Counted from the stretch's first letter, positions 1 to 14,988 are shown. The stretch: 64,000 nt of DNA from Unio delphinus (GCA_029339505.1 JAQISU010000233.1:4574001-4638000), one strand, 5' to 3'. Program-made: numbers and translations. Notes: generated by a model not told the origin, from the sequence alone.

Positions 1-2583
1 AAGTAAATAATAATACAGTTAAAGTTATAATTAACAAAGTGCGTTTTTGCCTTAATTGACCACAAAAAAACCCGATAATGTTTTCGAAAATATTTTATAG
101 ACAACTTAAAGTTCCTTCCTAAATTGAAAAACAAAATATTGTCAAACACAGTTCTGTCCTTACCGTGTCACGTAGCAATTAAATTCAGGATAAATACAGA
201 AACTCTCTTGACAGTACTTTATGTTCTTCTCCTTTGTTCCACGCAGTTCCAGATTCCCGATGGTATTATGTAGCTACTCTCCAAACAATTAGAAAACTCC
301 GTCTCCCCTAATTTTTTTTTAACTCCCTTCCAACTCGTCAAGAAACCCACTCCCACTCTTCATTAACTGTCATCCAACTGGTCAACCAGTAGCCAAGGTA
401 ATATCCTTTTCTTCTATATTTTCAGACTGAGCTGCCCAAAATTGGTCTCTTTACACCAGTGAGAAACATTTCTCGCATCCATTTGATGCGCTAATCAAAA
501 TTTTGGTCATACAATGCCGTACACTACAAAATATATAACGATATGTTTATATGCATCATGCAGAGAAATCCACAGATGTAATCCTCTTTTAGAATGTATG
601 TCGATATTTTAAAATAACCGGTTGTGTGATGTAGACATTATATAATTTAAATCCATTTTTCATGCCTGTTTTTAATACGTCTTTAAAGTAATTACATATA
701 GTACAATGAATGCTTCTTATCTTGCGTTCTATTTCGATATCTTATACTGCATTATTTGTGTTTACTTGATTTGATACAGCGGTAAGCTGGTACTGTTGAT
801 ACAGCGGTAAATTGTACAGCTTCTAAATTTTACAGTCGATTGTCATTTGTAGATTCCACACACTTTCACCTTTTGTGTTTCCATTTAACTACCTATACTA
901 TGAGACCGTTTCACTGCGTGCATAGGATAAATCGAACGGTATAGATGACTCAATAAAAATTTGAATGAGTCATACTCACACCGGGAATTTTGGGGTGAAC
1001 CATACTTCCAAATTTAGAAGTACAGTAAGAAACCTATTGCTGATATTTATAGCTACTCGAGTCGTATGTATATTTTGAGCAGTGACGAACAAGGATAATA
1101 TGCATGCCACATATACATACACACATATTGTTCACAATACCTAATTGCTGCTTTGAAAGCAAGGGAAAAAAACATGAATTACACAGAACAACTTCAAAGC
1201 TCGGGTTCCGTGATTTTCTTTATTTCAAATGAAGACAATTGTTAACTTCAGTCTGTACTATGTAGTCGTACCTACCAGGTTATATTATCATTGTGCGTGT
1301 GACCTGTTGAAAGATCATGATGTGTAACGAAATGTTATCTATCAATCCACGTTTTGAAGTTTATTAAAGACTGGAAGCGTTGTCACTGCATGAAATTAGC
1401 GTTTACAAAGAGTGGTCGTCAAAAGTGCTTTCAGATATTAACAAAACACGATTTTCACGATTAAAAATATCACCTATTTTTCAAGTAATCATCCTACATC
1501 TCCTCACCGATTAAATATTAAAAATAAAAATCATTTAATAAATAAAACATTTGTTAGCCTTCATATATTAAGAAATCACCAGCAATACAAGCTTTCTTTG
1601 ACGGTTGGTCAATATCCATGCACTGATGTCTTGATGTTGAGTCAGTCAATAAATATTTTAGTAAAGGTTATGTAATTTTTTTTTACTGTACATTAATCTT
1701 TTACTGTACATTAAAATATTTGGGGGCAATAGGTTAACTATAAAAATAAAACAGCATAGAAGCCAAATGCACTTTGCAACTTTATAACACTTTCTTTTTT
1801 AATTTATTCCGTACTACCCCCCGTTCTTGTTTCCTTTTTCTTTCGTTCTTGTTGTTCACTGTCCATAAGGCCTTGACGTCTTAATCATGTTGATTTATCG
1901 CTAGAAGGTTAAAATATCAACACGTCATCGGAGAGTAATCATACCATTCAAAAGCCACACTGCAGACATCATATCTCATTTTCTTTCCCAAAACATCATA
2001 TATTTCAAATAATCTTTTCAAAATCTTATAAAGGATGCAGTACTTTGGTAATAAATTTAGTAGTCCTACCAATATAAAATTGTCCTTTAATCTTTGGATA
2101 ATTCTTCTTCTTCTCTTCTGTCATATAAGTTTGTAATATAATGATAATACCAAACGTAATTATATCGGAAATTAAGAAACATGAACATATTGAATTATAG
2201 GCAGGTTGCCGCGCGCACGCGCATGTGTGTGGGTGTTTGCGGTGTGAGGCTTAGATGTTAGAGAATTTCAATAATTGTAATTTGTTCCCAAATGAGAATC
2301 GAAGCATGGTCAGCGATCCATGTGGCCTAATCCATACGTATCAACACTCGTACATCGATTAAGCGTACATCCCCCAAAAGTATGGAAGTTAGTCAGAGAT
2401 ATGAGCATTCATGCGCATCACACATAATTTTTTGGCGACCCAGTAATAATTATAACGCTACTCGTTATATCTCAGCGGTTGCTTAAAATTAGCTCAAGAC
2501 TGATTTCCTGACTGTGATAAGGTGACCGCCCACTAATACTATCCACCAGCATAAAATTGGAACAAAAATTACATTTTCAAAGC
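1..2583. other. Gene-free AT-rich DNA
   Basis: No reading frame with recognisable protein character, no RNA gene and no clear transposon end was seen in this stretch on either strand. It is AT-rich with short homopolymer tracts and a small CA/TG tract near 2216-2245. It reads like intergenic or intronic metazoan DNA. Confidence 0.6.
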
Positions 2584-3165
2584 TTATTTCTTTCGGTTTC
2601 TTAACATACTAAAAACATTGACATGAAAGTGAGAAGTAATATAATAAAAACAACGACATGCAAGTGAAACGTAACGTAATAGAAACAATACCATGAAAGA
2701 AGAAACAATAACATGAAAGTAGAAACAATGACATGAAATTAGAAGCAATGACATGAAAGTGAAATTAATATAATGGAAACAATGACATGAAAGTGAGACG
2801 TAACGTAATAGAACAATAACATGAAAGTTAAAATTATGACATGAAAGTGAGAAGTAACGTGATACAAATAACAACATGAAAGTAGAAGCAATAACATGAA
2901 AGTCGAAACAATAACATGAAAATGAGACGTAACGTAATAGTAACAATGACATGAAAGAAGAAATAAGGACATGAAAGTGAGAAGTAACGTAATACAAACA
3001 ACGACATTAAAGTAGAAACAATAACATGAAAATGAGACGTAACGTAATAGTAACAATGACATGAAAGTGATACGTAACGTAATATAAATAATGACATGAA
3101 AGTGATACGTAACGTAATATAAATAATGACATAAAAGTGAAACCGTTTCGATAAGATGTGATAGA
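2584..3165. repeat. Degenerate minisatellite, CATGAAAGT / ACGTAACGTAATA units
   Basis: About 580 bp is built from two alternating short modules, AACAATGACATGAAAGT and GAGACGTAACGTAATAG, joined in varying order so the higher-order unit ranges from about 18 to 50 bp. All six frames stay partly open and give low-complexity peptides; these are by-products of the repeat, not genes. The unit is too variable, and lacks conserved repeats with unique spacers, to be a CRISPR array. Confidence 0.85.
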
Positions 3166-4955
3166 AACAATGTTATTCACATCCAATAAAAAGTCAGGAG
3201 ATGTGTTAATCAATATATTTGTCACAAATTATTGATTTTGTAACACACTCTTTTTAGGCAAATCGTTTGAATAACATTATTTTATAGTGGGTCATTAAGT
3301 GGATGGAAATACATGCTGAGTCGATATTTTGAACCTTCAAGAACTTTCGACGTTAAGTCACGATGTAATTGCTTAATGTACGGTAAGTCACTACTATACA
3401 TAGACCGACTGATATGATTGGACATGTGACATCTTTTGATGACGCTATAAATAGAATGGGTCAAATTTTAGGACATCAGTTTGGTAAGTTCAAAACTTGA
3501 AAGTCAAGATTAACTGCGACATTAAGGGGTGTACGAAAGTTATATCGCAACGACATTACCGAATCATTAACAAAAGATTTCATACAATTAAAGTGCACTA
3601 ACAATGGATAGCAATATGGTACCTTACTGCCGAAAGTTAAAGAAAAATTATAATGGGGTTTCCGAGAATTATAATATGATTTCGTATTCAGATATGATAT
3701 TCTTCAAGCTTTAAATCTTGCTAGTATTAGTAAATGCTGTCATTTAACGAGTAGACTAGTTATTGTTTTAAAACAAAGGAATCTACATAGAATTTTTTTT
3801 AAATTTTAAAATCGATTTATTTAAAACGTACGTTATAAGTGCTCAGTATGTTTGCTTGTGGTGGGTTTGTTGTACAGTCAATGACAGTTATTGACAATTG
3901 TGATTAAATTTCTTACTACGTTTCTAGAGACGTACACAGCCGAGGATCAAAAACTGCATGAAACATGCAATATCTGAGTTATTTGGAGCATTACAAAATA
4001 AATTAATCTTTATTACGAATGTTACAATAAGAAATTTCAATAAACAAACCGTGTTTGAGCAGATTGCACGGTTGGTTTTAAAACAAATTTACATTCAGTT
4101 CGCAGAAATATCAAAATACAATAATGAATACAAATTTGGTGTTGCGGAAGCGAACTTAATTTATATTTCTTTTTAGTTTATCTACATGTAAAATAAACTC
4201 TTTAAAATATACTAGAGTTTTGAAGCTTTACTGTAAAGAAGACAAAATCCACAACTCAATGAAACGACAATTGAGGAAATTGTGAGAGCGAATTATTTAG
4301 AACTATTCTGAAACAAATATCGCTAATGGGATTATTTTGGCTTTTAACTTTAAGATATTAGCAACTGGCTGAAAGAACTATTTTGGAGTTTATCAACGCA
4401 GTCAGGGTTTGTAACAACGAAGTAACAATTCGTAAAACTACAAAGAAAAAGAACAGGAATGCAAAGAATAACAACTGAGGAGGGCACCTTGTCGAAATGT
4501 GTTTCTACTAAGGCTATCGATTCCAGCAGTCGAAGAAAAGAAACTGAAACTTGCTATGGAAACATGTTAGTAATTATTGCATGGATGCTGATGATGTTAC
4601 GCGAAGTAGAAATATCGATTCAGTCAGTATTGATAGAATTAGAAAAAAAGAGTTGGTGAAAACGTTTGAAACACAAAACATGCCAAAGAGAATACAGCAG
4701 TTTGCAGTCAAAAGCATGTGCTGTCGACACAAATATTTCAAAAAATACTCTTAAATTTGATGCTGGATGGAACGTGACTCATTTCACATTTGAATTATCA
4801 TGGGTTGTCAAAAGTATTTCATATGCACGTGAGACAATGGCTCGAATTGTGTACGGACATGATCATATCAGGCTAAATCCAACAAAAATATGCGTGCATC
4901 CAGCTGCAATACAAACTTATGTTGAAGATGTTATAAGCACACCGAAAGCTTCCCA
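3166..4955. other. No recognisable gene; upstream region of IAP copy A
   Basis: Short open frames occur on the plus strand (around 3958-4176 and 4459-4970). None gave a recognisable domain. The 4666-4970 part is open in frame with the first BIR of copy A and may be 5' coding sequence of that former gene, but I recognise no motif in it. Confidence 0.4.
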
Positions 4956-4959
4956 AGAA

Positions 4960-6608
<1,649 letters not shown>

Positions 6609-6744
6609 GATCGAAGCTTAAGTTAGTATTAATTGAGCCCTCACGTGTTAAACATCATATTCTTAAATTAGGTATACCTATGTACATCTTCTGTAATGCA
6701 TCGAGTTAAAGTACTTTTCTTGCAAATAACTGATAAACTGGCTT

Positions 6745-6945
6745 ACAATTCAAGCCTGATGTCATATAAGTATTCAATGTACAATTCAAGCCTGATGGCA
6801 TATAAATATTCAATGTACAATTCAAGCCTGCTGTCATATAAATATTCAACGTACAATTCAAGCCTGTTGCTATATAAATATTCAATGTACAATTCAAGCC
6901 TGATGTCATATAAATATTCAACGTACAATTCAACCGGTTCTGAGT
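6745..6945. repeat. 36-bp minisatellite, about 5.3 copies
   Basis: Five consecutive 36-bp units each begin TACAATTCAAGCCTG and end TATTCAATG or TATTCAACG, followed by a partial sixth. The unit is a multiple of three, so frames on both strands stay open as a 12-residue periodic peptide. I read this as a tandem repeat, not a coding gene. Confidence 0.9.
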
Positions 6946-7612
6946 GTTGTCCTCCAACGTGGCAAACAAACGAGCGGAGTAGAAAAAATGATATAACATT
7001 ATGTTATTTAGGCCTTAAGGCGAATCTACATGCAAATAATTACATACAGTAAAATTTACCTGTGTACAAAACACATATATATGTAATTGGTTCCAATCCA
7101 CTGTTTTTTAACTTGTACACGATAACTTTCTCATATTATTAAGACAGTCACATTTTGGAGGCTTAAACTGTAATATATAATAATATTTTCTTTATACTTT
7201 GGTATGTGAGTGAATCTATATTGTAATTAATCTTTGTTCATTCTTGTAAATTGTAGTGATCATTAATAAACAAGACGGTATTAGCTACTTTTTCGTTCAG
7301 GATGTAAATTTTATCTTAAAGATGTTGGGTTATAAAAATTGGTGATTACAGGTTAAACTTGTTGATACGGTTGGCATAAGTTCTCATCGGATTGTGTGGT
7401 CATGTGGGTTCTTGTATGACATGGGGTACCGTTAACTGTCACGTAGTGAGTAGGATTAAAATTGCATTTTAGAGATGTATAGGTGTATATAAGTAGGCCG
7501 ATCAGGACAATTAATTAAGTACTGTTTCCTATATTCCTGTTTAAAAATCAGTCTGCATATGTGTTTAAAATTGTGTTTAGATATAATTTCAGACGAAATA
7601 TTATTGTTATTA

Positions 7613-7659
<47 letters not shown>

Positions 7660-9305
7660 TGGAATTATGAAGTGTTCATTGGACCTAAATTATTCTGGGA
7701 ATATTGGGATATTATTCGTAGGAGTGAAGACTGTTGGCTCTTTAGAACATTAGAGAACCTGGAATTTATGCATAACACTCGGTTCGTTCATTTGGATAGA
7801 ACTTTGTAGGATAGGTTTGAAATTAATTCATAATACCGTACAATACACTTAAATTTTCATTTATAAGTTCGATAATTAAATTAGTTGTTACCTTTAACAT
7901 AATATGTTGCTTTCTTTCTGTTCCTTTTTTATAACTATAGATTCGTAACAGAAACACCAATGCAAATATTTAAGGTATCTGTGAATGTGATACATATCTA
8001 ATGGAGACTTCATTAGGCATAATATATAGGTCTCATATCTGTCGTACTCACATGCTTATTGCTTTAATGCATCTGGCATACTTAACACGTGGCCTCTCAT
8101 AATAGCTAGGATTGCAAAATGACTGCCTCAGATGCAGAGGTGCATTGCAAAAAAATTAATAACTACTGTGCTTGTCTGTTGAAAGCGCTGACAACACAGT
8201 TTTTGGCAGATATGGTCTTATCTTTTGAACAGTCTTATTTCAGACCGACATGAAGGTTCAAAAGTGGAACAAAATGCATATTGTTTCCAAATTCACGCAT
8301 ACCATCTTTTGTATATTTACTGGAATGTTTATTTAAACTGTTTTAATGGCGTTGTCATTTTAACTTATACATGGATGTTTTTGTGTTCCTTGAACATGAA
8401 TCTTTCAGCATGTATACATATAGGTGTGTGTCATATCATTATTTAATACCACAATGTCGTCGGAAACATGGAGGACGGAACCATTAAGACCCGAGATGTA
8501 TCATTAATTTAAAACAATAAGTGATACATCTGACAAATATTACCTGCTAAAGCATTGTACATGTAGAAAAGAAAACCTGACTAGGATATTGTTTTGTGAA
8601 TATCAATAAAAGTAATATATTATTTAATTTGAAAACAAAACAAAGTTAAAACATTATAAAAAGAGAGAACAATGCACGAATGGTCACGTCTTTCTTAAGG
8701 TTCCACTCCACAACATCGTAATTATCATTAACGTTCTTTCAATATACTTTGTTCCAATCTGGACCGTACAATCAATGCATATTGATATTTAAGTGACTGG
8801 CAAATGTGATAAATTATTTGATAGAGTGTCACTTGGGCATTGCATAATGGGCATATAATCAGGACAAATACACTACTTATTTGTTTAATTCTTTTCAAAT
8901 ATCATACAGTGGCCTCCATAATAACTAGTAGAAAGTGGACAGAATGACTGCATTGGTCAGAGATTGTGCCAAAAAGAAGCTGACAAATGTTTTACTATTT
9001 TTCACTAGATAACACCTATCTATCAAAATAGTGGGAATGCTTTAAGACCATGATGAAAAGTGGTCACTAAAGAAACTATTTATTTAAGAGGTCAGTTCAA
9101 ATGGGTAGTGGAATGTTTTGGACTAGTTGCCGTCTTTTAAAAAGTTTTATCTATTTGCAATTAACATTATCTCTATGTATTAGCAGCAGGTAAAAACTCA
9201 TCACAATGAGTTGCTTTTGCTGTGATCATTTGAAGTCATATGGCGAAAATCCATAATGTAATGCCACAAATGTAATGACGAAATTTAACAACGCAATGGC
9301 GTGTT
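6946..9305. other. No gene seen; contains (ATT)n at about 7601-7656
   Basis: AT-rich DNA without a supported coding region. The only structured element is a TTA/ATT microsatellite of about 55 bp near 7601-7656. Short frames elsewhere show no domain character. Confidence 0.55.
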
Positions 9306-9495
9306 TATTATGTTTTATATCCAGGTCGTATTGCGATCTAAGGCCATCTCAGCTCTCTCCCCATGCACTCGTTCAGCGTGAGAAAGCTTTCCATTAGCTC
9401 ATCCCTTTGGTCGGTTCCTCCCTGAAATTGTCCGGGTTCCCCCTCATGTAGCCTATCATGTGCTGAAAAACAGCGTTAAACCTCACAAACGACAA
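9305..9495 (-). mobile_element. Divergent SINE-B-like fragment
   Basis: The end of this stretch (ATGTAGCCTATCATGTGCTG followed by a GTTTAACG-like tail) resembles the body and 3' end of the SINE family seen intact at 34238-34495 and 63461-63704. It is more diverged, and no tRNA-like head or target duplication was identified. Confidence 0.45.
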
Positions 9496-9735
9496 CTTCT
9501 TTATGTATACACGAGTTGTCTTTCTTTGTACTAGACATTCATACATTAAGAAATGTTTGTATTCATTTTTATAGTCCTTTTTGTGTTTCTTTTTTCCTTT
9601 TTATCTTGTTTCATCGTTATTTTATATAATATTATGAACAGTACTTTCGTGGTCTTATGTTCCACGTGGAGGAATATTTTTTTACTACAAGGTATCAAAT
9701 GTAATTAATTATATGACCAAATGTCGTCATAACTG

Positions 9736-9736
<1 letters not shown>

Positions 9737-9777
<41 letters not shown>
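9737..9777. repeat. (TG)n microsatellite
   Basis: About 40 bp of uninterrupted GT dinucleotide. Confidence 0.95.
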
Positions 9778-9779
<2 letters not shown>

Positions 9780-11042
9780 TACAAATGTTGCAAAACCCCA
9801 ATGAAAGGGTGGCTTTGATGCGATCAGAATAAGATCACAAAAATACTGGTTATAAACTATCCCTTAACATTTGATTTAAATGTAAAAGGAAAGGAATTTT
9901 TAAGACAATAGTTAACATTTTCGTGTGTGTCAAAGCGATTGGTATTTGCTGACGATTGGCATCGTAAATTAAAGCTACCACTTCTACATTGCTGATCTGA
10001 GGATTTATTAGGTGTAACTAGTTTGTTATCCAATTTTCATATATTCTTTAAAATATCTGCCATATATTCTTTTTTCTTACAATTCTCCTTTGTCTGGATT
10101 TAAAAAATTATTGCCTAGCCCTCACAATTAGAATTTTCAAAACATCTGGAGATTGAAAAATACCTCATATTGGTTAGAGAAGGACTCGGCAGTTTTATCC
10201 TTGCTTAACTGATCCAGCTTCGACATTGAAAAAGTCATTGTTTTTACTTCCTGTCAATACTTAAATAATGACTGCACGGTATCGAGAAGTATGACGAAAC
10301 CATTTTGTAGGCTTTCTGAAGTGGTAAATCTTTAAAGAAGATAATAAATACCAACTGTTATGCTCTGGTACTGTCATTTTAATTAAGGCTTAAAATCGTT
10401 TTCTGCATGTAATTTATTTTAGACCTGTTACGATGTTATTTTTAGGAATTGTTAAATGGGTGATGTTTGGAGTTGTAATTTGAATGCATATAATCTTAAT
10501 AATAATATGGTTTTGTAATTGTAATTTAAATTTATATGCGACAGAAAATGATTGTTGTAGTTTTGGTATTATCTGATTTTTATATGGAGAGTTTAACAGA
10601 GCCATCAGTACTACAGCTATGTATTATAAAATAAAACGATGCTATTATTTACTTTATGTTGTAGTTCTACGCCAACTTCATTATAATACAACATACGCAT
10701 CTAATAAACTATATCAATTACAAGCTATGCTTTTCAAATTCCTAGGAATTAGTGTACACAAAAGCTAGTCTGGGTGTGAGTGTGACTAAGCCATGTGTCA
10801 TTGCAGCAGGAGTGCCATACGTGATACAAGGGTAAAGTGAAGCTGGAGATCATACGGCATGTCCTATTACGGTAACGTCCGACGTCTCGCAAAAAAGAAA
10901 TTATATATCGAAGGTGGAAATCAGGTCAAGGACCAAACACCCAGGTAACCTGAGAAACCTAGTAAGGATAAACAGAGAAGGCATAAGGATAAACAATCTG
11001 TCGCTTGCAAGATATGGGGTTATTTCTCCCGCAGTTGTCCTA
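9778..11042. other. No gene seen
   Basis: AT-rich intergenic sequence. The last 150 bp has higher GC content but no recognisable domain in any frame. Confidence 0.5.
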
Positions 11043-11050
11043 ACTGGGAG

Positions 11051-11332
11051 CAGCGGCGTCGCTAGGATTGGTGTCACCCAGTGCGGTAAACTCACGGTGT
11101 CACCCCTCCAGACTTCCACCATTGATTTCTTCTTCTTAAAATAAGTCCACAGTATAAAAGTGGCACCCTGTGCCTGCTAGTCATGTATTTAACTATGATA
11201 GGTTATCCGCTTATGAAATAAGACTGGACCGAGCAGTATGTGCTTTGTAAAATTTGCAATTTTTCATTTTGGTGTCATCACTCTGAGATGGAGTCATCCG
11301 GTGCGGTCCGCACCCCCCTAGCGACGCCACTG
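11051..11332. mobile_element. Small non-autonomous DNA transposon (MITE), copy 1
   Basis: A 282-bp element begins CAGCGGCGTCGCTAGG and ends CCTAGCGACGCCACTG, giving inverted termini of at least 16 bp with one mismatch. A second copy of the family is at 21854-22156. The flanks ACTGGGAG and ATTGGAAG match at 6 of 8 positions and look like a decayed 8-bp target duplication. No transposase is encoded. The CAGTGGCG-type termini and 8-bp duplication suggest hAT, but family assignment is inference. Confidence 0.75.
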
Positions 11333-11749
11333 ATTGGAAGATATCAGTCCAAAGAATCGCGGTGGCTTTTGAAGGAAGACTGTCGGTAGATAGAAAACTC
11401 GATGTTTCTCAGCAGTGTAGGCGGGAAGCGACGTACGAGATGATGGTGCGTGAAGAGATTGGTCGCAGTGGAATCCAATTGAGCGGCACGTGTATTTTCT
11501 CTGACCATCATATCCGTCTCGAAGAATGATCCTATTTATAGAGCGTAAAATCTAGAACATGAAACATCACACTATTTCAATTTTTCTTGTGGTGGAATGA
11601 TAGGTATTCCCACTAGATAAATATGGTACAACACTGTATATGGTTTGACTAACTATAAATAAAATGTCCTTGTTTCGGTTTCTTCGACATAACAATCAAG
11701 TACTACCAGTAACCGGAAACAACACTGTGCCGATAGATCATGGAATGTT

Positions 11750-11869
11750 CTGAATATTCCGAAAATAAAGCTGTTAAACTTCCCATACTCATATCTATAT
11801 ATGTGCAACGACTTGGTAAAAACTCACACTTAGCATTTGTGAGACAGCTTGAGGAAAGTGTCAACAAAC
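11750..11869 (+). other. Possible death-fold (CARD/DD-like) exon upstream of IAP copy B
   Basis: This stretch is paralogous to 35234-35353, upstream of copy C. Both have an open plus frame ending in FVRQL-[DE]-ESV-x-K directly followed by the same donor-like GTAAGA. The hydrophobic spacing (IYVQRLG, then FVRQLEES) resembles the last helices of a CARD or death domain. The frame is conserved between copies while the flanks differ, which is mild evidence of coding. N-terminal death-fold domains occur in some molluscan BIRC proteins. Assignment is tentative; an unrelated conserved element is possible. Confidence 0.3.
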
Positions 11870-11963
11870 GTAAGAAATAGTCCAAAATAATACACGCATT
11901 GATCTCTCTGCAACAAAACATATTTGTTATAAGAAGTAAGAAGTCAGTAAGTTGCATTCCACA

Positions 11964-12078
11964 ACGATAGCTCGTAAAACACCATATGATCTACTGAGAT
12001 AAAACACCATATGATCTACTGAGATAAAAACACCATATGATCTACTGAGATAAAAATACCATATGATCTACTGAGACA
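11964..12078. repeat. Four tandem copies of a 25-27 bp unit
   Basis: The unit AACACCATATGATCTACTGA repeats four times with a short A-rich joint. It is nearly perfect, indicating recent expansion, and is absent from the corresponding place upstream of IAP copy C. Confidence 0.9.
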
Positions 12079-12606
12079 GCAGTTTCCAGAGGAATAGAGC
12101 TATTGTTGGTAGAGTAGTTACACGTTATGACATTTGAGCCTATACTATTTTTGATGCATGATACAGCTGTACATATTTACGGATTTATTAACATGCAGGT
12201 GGCTGAGAGAAATTCTAACACATGGACATCGGTATTTTACGAACGAATCAGTTTCTATTTTCTTACAACTATATCAGTCTAGTACACATCTGCTTGGCGA
12301 CACTGGATAAATTTGCAGAGGGGAGTGATAACCAACAATACAATAGCAGCAGCACGGTAAACAATAATTTAATAAGATGTGTCCTCCATTATGTGACACT
12401 GGCAACGTCAGAATGTATTCATGGACATTGCAAATTTAACCATGATGTCTATGTGAGCTGTTGATCTAGTGATATTACTTTTTAAAAAGACAGCATTTCA
12501 GTTCCTGTAATCGCATGTTAGTATTGCATTCTTTGTTTTCATAAATTTGGTGATCGCGAGAATATCTTAGTTTCGTTTCATTTTCTCCCTCCCACCAGTA
12601 TCTTAT

Positions 12607-12674
12607 TGTTATTGTTGATGATGTCATTATTATTATTATTATCATCATCAGCAGCAGCATTATCATTATAATAA

Positions 12675-12720
<46 letters not shown>

Positions 12721-12722
12721 AG
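12607..12722 (+). repeat. (TTA)n tract ending in a 3' splice acceptor, IAP copy B
   Basis: Interrupted TTA/ATC trinucleotides become pure (TTA)n and end with ACAG directly before GGAATAATCATTTCC, the same 15 bases that follow the equivalent tract in copy C. The AG at 12721-12722 is therefore the likely acceptor of the first BIR-encoding exon. Confidence 0.7.
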
Positions 12723-12762
12723 GGAATAATCATTTCCCAGAGGACACCTTACGCTATCCTTG

Positions 12763-14988
12763 ATGGCAAGACCAGAAGGTGATAAAGAGTCTTTCACCAG
12801 TGTAAGTGCCACGTCCTTGCAGGGCTTTGTTGAAAGTGTTTTTGATTCATCTGAAATCGATAGTAATATCAAGCTCGCGAAAAATGACTGTGCCTCGTAC
12901 ATCAGCTTTCAGTCCCCTGCACGTGATAATATAGAACGGAATCAAAAGCAATTCGAACCTATGTGCGCAAAGACGAATGACGAAGTAACGAATACATGCA
13001 TCGCCAATAGTCAGTACTCACCTGCAGATTCAAACAATACAACAGAGGAAGCAACGAACAACACCAGCAAGTTTGCAGAAGGACGAAGCATGAACAGTAC
13101 AACATTAGACAAGACCCATAATGATACAATTAGAAATCCCGAGGTCTCTACTATTACCAATGGAACACTGACTGCCAAAACTGAAGATTCTAAGCTAGAA
13201 ATACCCAAACCTGGACACGTGAAACAAACGATCGATACACATGGAATATACGTCGAAAAACCAAAGCATCCTCACTATTCTGTCCTGACATCCCGCCTGG
13301 ATTCCTTTAGAGGATGGCCTTCTCTAGCAGCACAAAAACCCTCCGAGCTGGCTGCTGAAGGTCTGTACTATGTTGGTAAGTTTCATTTGTTGTGTTTATT
13401 ATTATTGCTGTATATTTTAAACATCTTGTATCTCAGTTTTCTTTATCTCTTGTACTGATACGAATAGGTACGATCAGGTCTAATAATACATGAGTATACA
13501 TCATGTATATATCAATCTAAGTGAAAGAGAGTTTCATGAAGTTCGGTCAATGCGATGTTATTTTAAAAACATGTGTACGATTGCGTACTTGATACATATT
13601 GTTCAACGATAAATAATATTTTATGATATATCAATTACCCAATACTCAATTAAATAATTTTCAGAAGTAATGATATGGACCATGATATCCGTCTTGGATA
13701 CTGTGTAAAGAAACCTTTCTTATTTTAAATTGAAAACAAACTTATCCATGCAGTTTAGTTTACGGTTTAATTAACTTGCATTATTCCTTTATAGGTGTGG
13801 GGGACTGTGTACAATGTTTCTACTGCGGAGGTGGGTTGAGAAGCTGGGAGGAGGGAGACGACCCTTGGCAAGAGCATGCACGATGGTATCCTAATTGCGC
13901 TTTTTTAAAACAGTTCAAGGGAGAGGACTTTGTTTCAAGGCATATAGCGGGAATAAATCCGAGATCTGAAGACCCCCTGGATATTGAATCAAATGACTTG
14001 TGGGGAACTTGTGAAATGAAATCAGGAGATGGAGGATGCATTATAGGAATTAAATCTCTAGTCGGAGAGGCTGTCCCTTCTAATTCCTTAGATTCTCCAG
14101 CAGTACAAAGTATACTATCCATGGGCTACAGTCTCGAAATGGTCAGACAAGCAATAGAGAGACATGAGTTTAGAAAAGGTAACTACAGTAATCACCTTTG
14201 CTACTAAAAGACAGTCTTTGAAGAAGCATCACAATTGCAGAAACTTTTAATGCATGGTAATATATAATAATGCATCACGTCACACATTAACCAATATCGT
14301 TGATGAAACAAGCCATGGTGTTGTTAAGAACGAAATGTTTGGACTGAAATTCAACTGATTAAATAAAGGCTAATGAAATATACTAATAAGTATGATGGTA
14401 CAAGCTTTTCAAAATGGCAGAAAGCTTGACATATCACGAAATCTTCTTATTTTATGTTGTTCTATAAAAGTATTTTGGAATAAAATTATATATTTGTCTC
14501 TCAATAAATTCAAATAATGTGGTTGTTTTTAAATTTAAGGGCAGTCCAAGATGTCTGTGAATGACTTGCTGGCGGTAATATTTGAAATAGAAGAAGCACA
14601 AACATCAAAGCAGGCGAATGAATTAAAATCTACCAATGACATGGTTAAAAAACCCGACAATATAAATGTAACATGGTACACCGAAAATGCAATCAATGAA
14701 CAGAAGAACAATCATTACTCGCCACACAATAATAGCCATTCGGAATATAAAGAAGAAAACGCTTCCTCAAAATCGAACATGTCTTATGAAGAATTGGAAT
14801 CTCTGCTGGAGCAAAACCAGGAACTGAAAGACCAGATGACGTTCAAAGTTTGCATGGACAGAGATGCATGTATTGTGTTTCTACCGTGTTGTCACATGAT
14901 GGCCTGCCCTCAATGTGCCCCCTCCCTCAGAATATGTCCTATATGTAGGCAGCTGATAAAAGGCACAATAAGGGCGTATGTTTCGTAA
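12763..14988 (+). CDS. IAP (BIRC) copy B: single BIR, UBA-like segment, defective RING
   Basis: Predicted exons are 12763-13375, 13795-14178 and 14540-14988 (1446 nt, 481 residues); both introns are phase 1 with GT-AG ends, and BIR2 is split by the first. The start ATG at 12763 aligns with the second ATG of copy C. The protein has a long Ser/Thr/Asn-rich linker, one BIR (CFYC, then H-x6-C in HARWYPNC), a UBA-like helix pair ([11 protein letters not shown]), an [15 protein letters not shown] coiled stretch and a C-terminal RING ending AYVS. Compared with copy C, 276 bp carrying the whole first BIR are missing in frame after TACATCAGCTTT (12909). The first RING cysteine is Phe (TTC against TGC in C), so E3 activity is doubtful. 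The copy stays open, so it is either a young variant or at an early stage of decay. Confidence 0.75.

Noticed and set aside
2584..3225. Four overlapping minus-strand frames of 72-143 codons
   Set aside because: They are open because the minisatellite modules lack stops; overlapping frames give equally repetitive peptides.
6706..7052. Open frames on both strands over 6745-6945
   Set aside because: The 36-bp repeat is a multiple of three, so it keeps frames open by arithmetic.
11964..12078. Possible CRISPR array
   Set aside because: The repeats are contiguous, without unique spacers, and the host is eukaryotic; it is an ordinary tandem repeat. The same applies to 2584-3165 and 6745-6945.
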